The translations under genes and the position numbers were made by a program. DNA of 5,263 nt from Spirochaetaceae bacterium (GTDB lineage Bacteria; Spirochaetota; Spirochaetia; Sphaerochaetales; Sphaerochaetaceae): contig JAENWY010000159.1 in the NCBI GenBank assembly GCA_016649775.1, positions 1-5,263 of the forward strand, read 5' to 3'. Below are positions 1-5,263 of this stretch, piece after piece. Numbering within the stretch: position 1 is the stretch's first letter; each line of letters begins with the position of its first letter. The notes under the pieces were generated by a model, which did no database searches, was not told the DNA's origin, and worked only from the letters and a program-made list of their open reading frames with translations.

Positions 1-146
1 AATTTCATTTCAAAATAATAACATAATTAGGGGGAATTAGCTATTTAATCCTAGATGTCATAGACAGAGTCTTGAATTTAAATATTAGCAATTTATATTG
101 AAAAAAAACTTGCCATTTCAGGCAAGTTTTTTTTTCAATACTTTCT
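1..146. other. Left-edge intergenic segment
   Basis: I see no gene here. On the plus strand all three frames stop early (TAA at 16-18, TAA at 24-26, TAG at 38-40). At most, the last few codons of a rightward gene lying outside the window could be present, for example one ending at 40. The GGGGG at 30-34 looks like a ribosome site but leads only to an ATG at 55 followed at once by a TAG. The segment also contains the hairpin terminator at 98-138, listed separately. Confidence 0.6.
98..138 (-). terminator. Intrinsic terminator of the DUF4912-GH57 operon, probably bidirectional
   Basis: A perfect 14-bp stem pairs 101-114 (eight A then CTTGCC) with 121-134 (GGCAAG then T-run), around a 6-base loop ATTTCA at 115-120. 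It begins 12 bases beyond the TAA of the minus-strand GH57 gene. Read on the minus strand, the GC-containing stem is followed by eight U residues. Read on the plus strand it is followed by nine. This symmetry suits two convergent genes, so a rightward gene may end just left of the window; that part is inference. Confidence 0.9.
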
Positions 147-1742
147 TTAAAAGTCAGTATAATTAAAAATATTATAATCAATTCTAGGGAATATTTTATC
201 TCTAAATTCAGCCTTAACAAGCCACTCTGTATTAACAGCATTCTTACACATATTTGTATAAACTACATTAAAATTTGCAATATGACCAATTAACTGATTC
301 TTAGCAAATTCTTCATTAGCTTTGTTAAATAATAAGTATGGCCAATCACCTGCCATTGAAAGTAAAACTTCCCTAGCAGCTTGATTCAAGAAACGCTTTT
401 TCAAACTATCTTGATACTTATATCTATTAGATAATTCAACCATTCTTTCAACCGTTTTGTGAGTATGACGATAAACCCAATTATTTGAACCATCAATCCA
501 AATTTGAGCAAAACCACCAGAACTCCAAGAAGATAAAGCAGGCCTAATTGTTTGATAAGTATTTCTTTCTTTTAAGAAATCAACAGGAGTTGTAAGTGTT
601 ACAGGTGATAATTCTTCAGTTGAGGAAACAATAAATTGTTCAAGCCAATCTAAACCCTCATACCACCAGTGACCAAATAATTCTGCATCAAAACACAGAG
701 TAAACATTGGATCATTTTCACCTAAGTTTGGTCTAACCTGTCTACCTTTTGCACCAATATTAAACAAATAGTTTTTAGCATGTTGTCTAGCTAATTTTTT
801 TGCAATTTCAGGTTTGTAATATTCTTTTTCATTACCAGGACCAGTAATTGCCCAATATTTAAATCCTGTAAAGACTCTTACCTCAGGTTCATGAATAAAT
901 GGTCGAATATAAGATAAATCTAAATCATAACCAATATCTCTATAAAATTCTCTATAATCTTTTTCTGCAGGATATCCCTCTTCAGACCAAACAAGATTTG
1001 TCATTTGAAAATCACGGGGGAATAAAGTTACACCATTTTTACATCGAACTGGTTTATAAACGCCTGTATCACATCTATCTTCACTAAATAATACAGATTG
1101 AGAAGATGCAGGGAAATATGTAATATTATGTTTTTCTAGAATCTTTTCTACACCAGGATAATATCCTAATTCAGGTAACCAAAAACCATCAGGTCTACAA
1201 CCAAATTCTAAAATAAAGGTTTGAATTCCAACCTCTACCTGAGCATTAATAGCTACAGGATATTCACTATATGAGGGTAAAAAAGCATTTGTAGCTGCTG
1301 AAGCTAATAATTCAAGATAACCAAAATCTCTGAGTTCTTTAAATCCTGTTAAGATATTTCTTTTATAGAGACTTTCATAATCTTTAAAATTAGTTTCAAT
1401 CAAATTTAAGTATGTTTTAGCCATTTCCAAGCATTCAGGTTGTTCTTTTGAACACCTAACTACTTCTTTTAAACCCAATTTTTTATGCAATTCTAAATAA
1501 TCAACATAACGCTGTTGAAGTGTAGGATCTACTAGCATAGAAATAAGTGTAGGAGAAAAACAAATTGAAAGCTTGAAATTAATATTTTTCTTTTTTAAAT
1601 TTTTTAACATTCTGAGAAGTGGTAGATAAGTTTCATTGATCGATTCAAAAAGCCAATCTTCTTCTAGAAATCTTTTATATTCTGGATGTCTTACAAATGG
1701 CATGTGTGCATGCAAAATGAAATTAACGTTATTATTTGCCAT
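147..1742 (-). CDS. GH57 1,4-alpha-glucan branching enzyme (GH57 + DUF1957 C-terminal domain)
   Basis: This 531-residue protein should cut alpha-1,4-glucan and re-attach the fragment through an alpha-1,6 bond, as GH57 branching enzymes of the Thermus/Thermococcus type do. It has no signal peptide and is presumably cytoplasmic. Family motifs are in order: HAH at residues 11-13; WLPELG at 188-193, with E191 as expected nucleophile; the block from YREFYRDIGYDLDLSYIRP at 263-281; FDAELFGHWWYEG at 351-363, with D352 as expected acid/base; and SSWSSGG at 404-410. The C-terminal helical DUF1957 (branching-enzyme C) region covers roughly 418-520 and includes GDWPYLL at 465-471. Length matches the usual 520-560 residues, and the ATG lies ten residues before HAH as in homologues. 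It is the second gene of an operon: its ATG directly follows the TAG of the DUF4912 gene. Motif 5 and the DWP stretch look more divergent than I expect, so actual branching versus hydrolysis is less certain than the family call. Confidence 0.93.
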   Translation of the reverse strand: MANNNVNFILHAHMPFVRHPEYKRFLEEDWLFESINETYLPLLRMLKNLKKKNINFKLSICFSPTLISMLVDPTLQQRYVDYLELHKKLGLKEVVRCSKEQPECLEMAKTYLNLIETNFKDYESLYKRNILTGFKELRDFGYLELLASAATNAFLPSYSEYPVAINAQVEVGIQTFILEFGCRPDGFWLPELGYYPGVEKILEKHNITYFPASSQSVLFSEDRCDTGVYKPVRCKNGVTLFPRDFQMTNLVWSEEGYPAEKDYREFYRDIGYDLDLSYIRPFIHEPEVRVFTGFKYWAITGPGNEKEYYKPEIAKKLARQHAKNYLFNIGAKGRQVRPNLGENDPMFTLCFDAELFGHWWYEGLDWLEQFIVSSTEELSPVTLTTPVDFLKERNTYQTIRPALSSWSSGGFAQIWIDGSNNWVYRHTHKTVERMVELSNRYKYQDSLKKRFLNQAAREVLLSMAGDWPYLLFNKANEEFAKNQLIGHIANFNVVYTNMCKNAVNTEWLVKAEFRDKIFPRIDYNIFNYTDF

Positions 1743-2477
1743 CTAATTTTTTTCCCTCGAGATTAAATTACTTACTACTTGAGGTATAACAACATTATCT
1801 CTGTACATACCTTCTTTACTAACAATAGAAGAAAAAAGAGCATTGAATAAAACAGAATCTTCTTCTAATTCTTCACTATTAGTAGTCCAATAGGGAATAG
1901 GAACATTAACAGCCATACTTTGAGCTAAAGCTATAAGCAAACCTGAATTGCTCTTAACACATAATGCAACTTGATAAGATTGACCAAATTCAGGTAAATT
2001 AATATTCCATTTAGTATCATCTTTTTTTAAATCAATATCATAAATACTATTTAAACCAGTTTTATTATCTGTTGAAGTTACTCTTAAAAAAACGTTTTCC
2101 AGATATGAAGAATCTTCATTATTAAGTTTATTAGCAGTTAACGGAGATATAGTCCAATAGGCAAACGCCCAATTTAAATCACGAAGCATTAGGTGAATAG
2201 ATGTTTCCATATAAATAGTAGCCAATGGTTCAACGCCAGGTAAGCCTTCTACAACCTCATGACCTGGAAAATCACTTAGTGCATTAATGTATCGCTGTCC
2301 ACTAGTTGAAAAACCATTATTATGAAGATGAAAAACTCCATCTGAAATATCTAATATATCGCCCAATTCATCTAGCAATTCCTCTGAATCTTTTGAATCA
2401 AAATCCTCGACACCTTCACATTGTGCTAAGTATCTTAATTCTGCAACAGAAAGAGAGTCTATGTTGACAAGAATCAT
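1743..2477 (-). CDS. DUF4912 domain-containing protein, probable partner of the GH57 branching enzyme
   Basis: This 244-residue protein has no established function. Residues about 8-40 (LSVAELRYLAQCEGVEDF onward) form a short helical, SAP/Rho-N-like segment, as seen at the start of other DUF4912 proteins. The DUF4912 core runs from about 85 to 197. It contains the family hallmark LRDLNWAFAYWTIS at 98-111, then alternating polar and hydrophobic strands typical of a beta-sandwich, ending in PIPYWT at 193-198. No signal peptide, membrane helix or catalytic motif is visible. It is the first gene of the operon and its stop codon abuts the branching-enzyme ATG; from memory, DUF4912 genes often sit beside GH57 genes in other bacteria. 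The aromatic-rich core and this context make a glucan-binding or enzyme-assisting role reasonable, but that is inference. The ATG is supported by AAGGGG at 2485-2490, seven bases upstream. Confidence 0.85.
   Translation of the reverse strand: MILVNIDSLSVAELRYLAQCEGVEDFDSKDSEELLDELGDILDISDGVFHLHNNGFSTSGQRYINALSDFPGHEVVEGLPGVEPLATIYMETSIHLMLRDLNWAFAYWTISPLTANKLNNEDSSYLENVFLRVTSTDNKTGLNSIYDIDLKKDDTKWNINLPEFGQSYQVALCVKSNSGLLIALAQSMAVNVPIPYWTTNSEELEEDSVLFNALFSSIVSKEGMYRDNVVIPQVVSNLISREKN
1753..1758 (-). promoter_or_regulatory. Ribosome binding site of the branching enzyme, inside the upstream gene
   Basis: Read on the minus strand, GAGGGA lies 10 bases before the ATG at 1742, within the last codons (Ser-Arg-Glu) of the DUF4912 gene. 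The match is partial and the spacing slightly long. With the TAG|ATG junction this suggests that ribosomes finishing the first gene re-initiate on the second. Confidence 0.6.
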
Positions 2478-2484
2478 TTATTTT

Positions 2485-2490
2485 CCCCTT
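2485..2490 (-). promoter_or_regulatory. Ribosome binding site of the DUF4912 gene
   Basis: Read on the minus strand, AAGGGG is followed by seven bases and then the ATG at 2477. The spacing is ideal and fixes this start. Confidence 0.75.
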
Positions 2491-2508
2491 ATTATATTAT
2501 ACCCGTTC

Positions 2509-2537
2509 ATGTTAAATAAATCTTACCCTTTGGTCAA
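2509..2537 (-). promoter_or_regulatory. Likely sigma70-type promoter of the DUF4912-GH57 operon
   Basis: On the minus strand a -35 box TTGACC (2537-2532, five of six consensus bases) is followed after exactly 17 bases by TAACAT (2514-2509, four of six). Transcription would start near 2502, giving a leader of about 25 bases that includes the AAGGGG ribosome site. A perfect TATAAT lies at 2501-2496 but has no good -35 partner. A start from it would fall at about 2488-2489, inside the ribosome site, so I favour the upstream pair. Confidence 0.5.
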
Positions 2538-2653
2538 CACTCTATTTGAATCCATACTTTATTTTTAATAATATAAAATTTAAAAAGGTAAATAATTTAA
2601 AATTTTATCTTCTAAGCCTATATAGAATAATTATATTAATTGCTATAAAGTGT

Positions 2654-2691
2654 TTGAAAATTGCTTTAACAGTTTATTGTATAATTATAAT
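2654..2691 (+). promoter_or_regulatory. Tentative promoter of the GH57/DUF3536 gene
   Basis: TTGAAA at 2654-2659 is followed by two back-to-back TATAAT boxes at 2680-2685 and 2686-2691. Spacing to the first is 20 bases, longer than the usual 16-18. TTGCTT at 2661-2666 gives 19 bases to the second. If used, the mRNA leader would be about 185-190 bases. A closer alternative is TATGAT at 2854-2859, which would start transcription near 2866 but lacks a recognisable -35 box. Confidence 0.3.
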
Positions 2692-2741
2692 CAATAAAAT
2701 ATATTAAAAAGTGAATAATTACCTAACTGTTCATCATTAAC

Positions 2742-2786
2742 TAATATTATCTAGGTTTAATATTTTAATATTACCAGATTAATATT
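2742..2786. repeat. Cluster of four TAATATT words (self-complementary AATATT core)
   Basis: TAATATT occurs at 2742-2748, 2758-2764, 2766-2772 and 2780-2786, with start-to-start distances of 16, 8 and 14 bases. The AATATT core is its own reverse complement, as in many operator half-sites. The cluster lies between the promoter candidates and the start of the DUF3536 gene. It may be a binding site for a regulator or simply a product of extreme AT content; the irregular spacing argues for caution. Confidence 0.3.
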
Positions 2787-2871
2787 TAGAATTAATTGTA
2801 TTTTATAAAAAGTATTTAAAAACAAGTTTTAAAGCTAAAATTTTGTTTATTTTTATGATAACCTTTTATTT

Positions 2872-2876
2872 AAGGA
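2872..2876 (+). promoter_or_regulatory. Ribosome binding site of the GH57/DUF3536 gene
   Basis: AAGGA is followed by seven bases and then the ATG at 2884. Spacing and match are good, and the resulting N-terminus leads directly into the first GH57 motif, so this start is well supported. Confidence 0.8.
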
Positions 2877-2883
2877 AAAATAT

Positions 2884-5199
2884 ATGAGAACGCCAATAAT
2901 TTTACATGGACATTTCTATCAACCTCCAAGAGAAAACCCATTAACAGGGATTATTCCCAAGCAGGATTCAGCCAAACCTTGGGTTGATTGGAACGAACAG
3001 ATACTAAGTTCATGCTATTCAGCAAATATTAACGCACGTTACTTAGATGTATATGGAAAAGTGGTTTCCATAACAAATAACTTTGAGCACATTTCATTTA
3101 ACTTTGGACCAACACTTTTATCATGGATGGAAGAAAACCATAAGGATGTTCACGATCAAATAATTGTAGCAGATAAAAAATCAGTTATTAGACTTGGTCA
3201 TGGAAATGCTTTAGCTCAAGGGTTTAACCATACAATACTTCCCCTTGATTCAATTGAAGACGCAAGAATTCAAATAAAATGGGGAATTATTGATTTTCAA
3301 TCTCGTTTTGGTCGTTTACCAGAAGGGATGTGGCTGCCTGAAACAGCAATCAATAAAACTGTTATTAATTTACTATGTGAAGAAGGAATTAAGTTTGTTA
3401 TTTTATCACCTTGGCAGTGCAGTGATATTGAAGATGAAAATGGCAATATGATTAAGCTTGATGGAAAACCAGCTCCTTATGATAGAGCTTATATCATTGA
3501 AGGTGAAAGTGGAAAATCAATTAGTGCTTTCTTTTATCATCCTCACCTTGCAGAAGATATTAGTTTTGGGCATCTACTTAGAGATGCTGACGCTTTTTAT
3601 AATCATTTTATTGAAATAAAAAAAACTGAAAAACCTAAATTAATCCATACTGCAACTGATGGTGAAATATATGGTCATCATGAACCTTTTGGTGATATGG
3701 CTCTTGCGGCAATGATAAGAAAAGTGGATACACGAAATGATTTTGAATTCACAAACTATGGTAAATTTTTAGAAGATAATCCTCCTTCACTCCATGCAAT
3801 ACTTAATAAAGGTGAAGAAAATAAGGGAACTTCTTGGTCCTGTTTTCACGGAGTATCACGATGGTACAAAGATTGTGGATGTAGCACAGGAGGACCTGAA
3901 AATTGGAATCAAAAATGGAGAACCCCATTAAGAGTAGCAATAACAAAAAATTCTGAACGTCTTAAAAAGATATATAAAACTAGAATTGATGATATTTTTA
4001 AGGGTAAAATTGATTCTTATGAACTATTAATTCAATATGGTATTGTTGCTAGTGGTAGGAAAAACACAAATGAATTCCTTAACGAATTAGTTGTTAAATA
4101 TCCAGAATCAAAAGAACATAAAAGCGAGATTTCCTGTTTATTGAATGGAATGAAAAATAAATTCTTTTCTTTTACTTCTTGTGGTTGGTTCTTTAACGAT
4201 TTAGCAGGAATTGAACCAGAACAAAATATTCATTATGCATTATATTCAATTAATTTATTCCAGAAATATAGTAAAGATAGTTTATTAACCCCTTTCCTTA
4301 CAGATTTAAAACTTGCCAAAAGCAATGATCCATCAAAAGGCAATGGTCTGACTATTGCTCAATCCATACTTAAATTAATACCAGGAGAAGTTGAAGCTTC
4401 TATCTTTTTTACAATTAATAGATTAATGGCTGGAGATAAATTTTATAAAAACCAATATGGTCGATTTGAATTAATTAACATAGATAATATTAATAGCAAT
4501 CCTAAACTTTCTATTTATGATACATTATCTCTTAGAAAGTACGAGTTCGAAAGTATTTATAATTTCATTGATAAAAATAATATTTTGAATATTTCTAGTA
4601 CTTCAATGGATGAAGATAATGCAATACGTCACTATAATTTAACAAACATTGATATAAATCCAAGAATTCTAGATCAAGCTTTTGAGTGGATTCAATATTC
4701 ACTATCTTTTGTAGATGATGAATCTCTTCGACAGATTTCTAAAGATATAACAAACTATTCATTTTTATATCATTCATCTCCGACTCCGACTCTTCCTCTT
4801 GATACTAATTTTATTGAGATGCTAGGAACTTCATTAAGAGCTCTAAGATCATTATTTATTACTCCTGATACTGTGCCAAATGAAGAGTTAGATCCAAGTG
4901 TTTTACATCTTGTATCATTTATTCAAACTCATGGAAGAACAAAGGAAATTGATAAACTAACTGAGATTTTTGATGTACAAGCCAAAGAACTTGCTAGTGC
5001 AATTATTGAAAAAGGATTAAACAATAAAATGATTTTAAAAATTAATCACTTTCTTAGCTTTAGCTATAGAGTAAAACTTAATGTTGAATTAAAACATCTT
5101 CAGGAAGTAGTTTATCCATACTTTGGAGATACTAAAAAATTGGAAAATCTTGATATTGATAACTTCAACAAAATGAAATCTTTATTGAATTTTGCTTAA
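2884..5199 (+). CDS. GH57 family protein with DUF3536 domain (probable alpha-glucan-active enzyme)
   Basis: This 771-residue protein has an N-terminal GH57 catalytic domain (about 1-300) and a DUF3536 region after it. GH57 motifs are intact: HGHFYQPPRENP at residues 8-19; GHGNALAQGFNHTILP at 105-120; GMWLPETA at 148-155, with E153 as expected nucleophile; and ATDGEIYGHH at 257-266, with D259 as expected acid/base. The protein should therefore be catalytically competent on an alpha-glucan, by hydrolysis or transglycosylation, but I know of no established substrate for this subfamily. Conserved DUF3536 landmarks are SWSCFHGVSRW at 317-327, CGCSTGG at 331-337 and TSCGWFFNDLAGIE at 431-444. Residues about 500-771 look helical and match nothing I can name. 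The length is slightly below the 800 or more I expect for the family, without visible truncation. No signal peptide is present, so it is presumably cytoplasmic. It is monocistronic and divergent from the branching-enzyme operon, with its own terminator. Confidence 0.9.
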   Translation: MRTPIILHGHFYQPPRENPLTGIIPKQDSAKPWVDWNEQILSSCYSANINARYLDVYGKVVSITNNFEHISFNFGPTLLSWMEENHKDVHDQIIVADKKSVIRLGHGNALAQGFNHTILPLDSIEDARIQIKWGIIDFQSRFGRLPEGMWLPETAINKTVINLLCEEGIKFVILSPWQCSDIEDENGNMIKLDGKPAPYDRAYIIEGESGKSISAFFYHPHLAEDISFGHLLRDADAFYNHFIEIKKTEKPKLIHTATDGEIYGHHEPFGDMALAAMIRKVDTRNDFEFTNYGKFLEDNPPSLHAILNKGEENKGTSWSCFHGVSRWYKDCGCSTGGPENWNQKWRTPLRVAITKNSERLKKIYKTRIDDIFKGKIDSYELLIQYGIVASGRKNTNEFLNELVVKYPESKEHKSEISCLLNGMKNKFFSFTSCGWFFNDLAGIEPEQNIHYALYSINLFQKYSKDSLLTPFLTDLKLAKSNDPSKGNGLTIAQSILKLIPGEVEASIFFTINRLMAGDKFYKNQYGRFELINIDNINSNPKLSIYDTLSLRKYEFESIYNFIDKNNILNISSTSMDEDNAIRHYNLTNIDINPRILDQAFEWIQYSLSFVDDESLRQISKDITNYSFLYHSSPTPTLPLDTNFIEMLGTSLRALRSLFITPDTVPNEELDPSVLHLVSFIQTHGRTKEIDKLTEIFDVQAKELASAIIEKGLNNKMILKINHFLSFSYRVKLNVELKHLQEVVYPYFGDTKKLENLDIDNFNKMKSLLNFA

Positions 5200-5205
5200 T
5201 TATAT

Positions 5206-5230
5206 ATCCCGCTAAGATTAGCGGGATTTT
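5206..5230 (+). terminator. Intrinsic terminator of the GH57/DUF3536 gene
   Basis: ATCCCGCTAA at 5206-5215 is the exact reverse complement of TTAGCGGGAT at 5218-5227, separated by GA. The innermost pairs cannot form around two bases, so the working stem is about 8-9 bp with a small AT loop. It starts seven bases after the TAA and is followed by TTTTATT. This GC-rich stem stands out in AT-rich DNA and ends the unit as a single gene. Confidence 0.88.
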
Positions 5231-5263
5231 ATTAATGTACTTTTTTTAATTATAATATATAAA

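Larger units (their letters stand above)
2478..2883. other. AT-rich divergent intergenic region
   Basis: These 406 bases separate the two divergent transcription units and contain no credible gene. The left end holds the operon promoter and ribosome site on the minus strand. The middle (2654-2691) holds promoter-like boxes for the plus-strand gene. Positions 2742-2786 hold four copies of TAATATT. The right end holds the ribosome site AAGGA of the DUF3536 gene. I recognise no known riboswitch, tRNA or strong hairpin. Base composition is so AT-rich that chance promoter-like words are expected, which limits confidence in any single box. Confidence 0.7.

Noticed and set aside
41..241. Minus-strand open frame of 66 codons
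   Set aside because: It crosses the operon terminator and overlaps the 3' end of the branching-enzyme gene in another frame; its product is low-complexity Leu/Ile/Lys-rich with no family resemblance.
899..1087. Plus-strand open frame of 62 codons
   Set aside because: It lies antisense inside the well-supported branching-enzyme gene, and its product is an AT-driven Tyr/Leu/His-rich sequence with no recognisable domain.
2496..2501. Perfect TATAAT on the minus strand just upstream of the DUF4912 gene
   Set aside because: There is no -35 box at the right distance, and the transcript would start inside the ribosome binding site; the TTGACC-17-TAACAT pair fits better.
2621..2647. TATAG...CTATA inverted repeat in the intergenic region
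   Set aside because: Only five terminal base pairs match; the interior is imperfect and such repeats are expected in DNA this AT-rich.
147..5199. A defence, mobile or CRISPR-related system
   Set aside because: No transposase, nuclease, direct-repeat array or inverted terminal repeats are visible; all three genes fit cytoplasmic alpha-glucan metabolism.
5251..5256. TATAAT near the right edge, possibly a promoter for a following gene
   Set aside because: The upstream stretch is a T-run with no convincing -35 box and the window ends seven bases later, so it cannot be evaluated.

Overview
This is an AT-rich window, with intergenic DNA and third codon positions dominated by A and T. It carries three complete protein genes for alpha-glucan (glycogen- or starch-like polymer) metabolism. 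Two encode glycoside hydrolase family 57 (GH57) enzymes of different subfamilies. The third encodes a DUF4912 protein directly upstream of one of them. The organism is clearly bacterial: there are Shine-Dalgarno sites, a sigma70-like promoter and intrinsic terminators. The combination of GH57/DUF1957, DUF4912 and GH57/DUF3536 in low-GC DNA made me think of a Spirochaetota-like or other deep anaerobic bacterial lineage. That is a weak inference, because there is no rRNA or marker gene to test it.

Layout: positions 1-146 are non-coding and hold a strong hairpin terminator (about 101-135) with A- and T-tracts on both sides, so it can act in both directions. Minus-strand genes fill 147-2477 and are transcribed right to left: first the DUF4912 protein (2477 to 1743), then the GH57 1,4-alpha-glucan branching enzyme (1742 to 147). 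The stop codon of the first abuts the ATG of the second (TAG|ATG), so the pair should be co-transcribed and probably translationally coupled. Positions 2478-2883 are a very AT-rich divergent intergenic region of 406 bases. It holds a credible promoter for the minus-strand operon, weaker promoter candidates for the plus-strand gene, and a cluster of four TAATATT words. Positions 2884-5199 encode a 771-residue GH57/DUF3536 protein on the plus strand, followed by an intrinsic terminator at 5206-5230.

Functionally, the branching enzyme should introduce alpha-1,6 branches into alpha-1,4-glucan in the cytoplasm. The DUF4912 protein is a candidate accessory factor for it, judged only from coupling and context. 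The DUF3536 enzyme keeps the GH57 nucleophile and acid/base residues and probably acts on a related alpha-glucan, but its reaction is not known to me. No protein has a visible signal peptide or membrane segment. I found no mobile element, CRISPR array, tRNA or rRNA. The least explained parts are the DUF4912 partner and the DUF3536 enzyme, with its Cys/His-rich conserved block and its unannotated C-terminal third.
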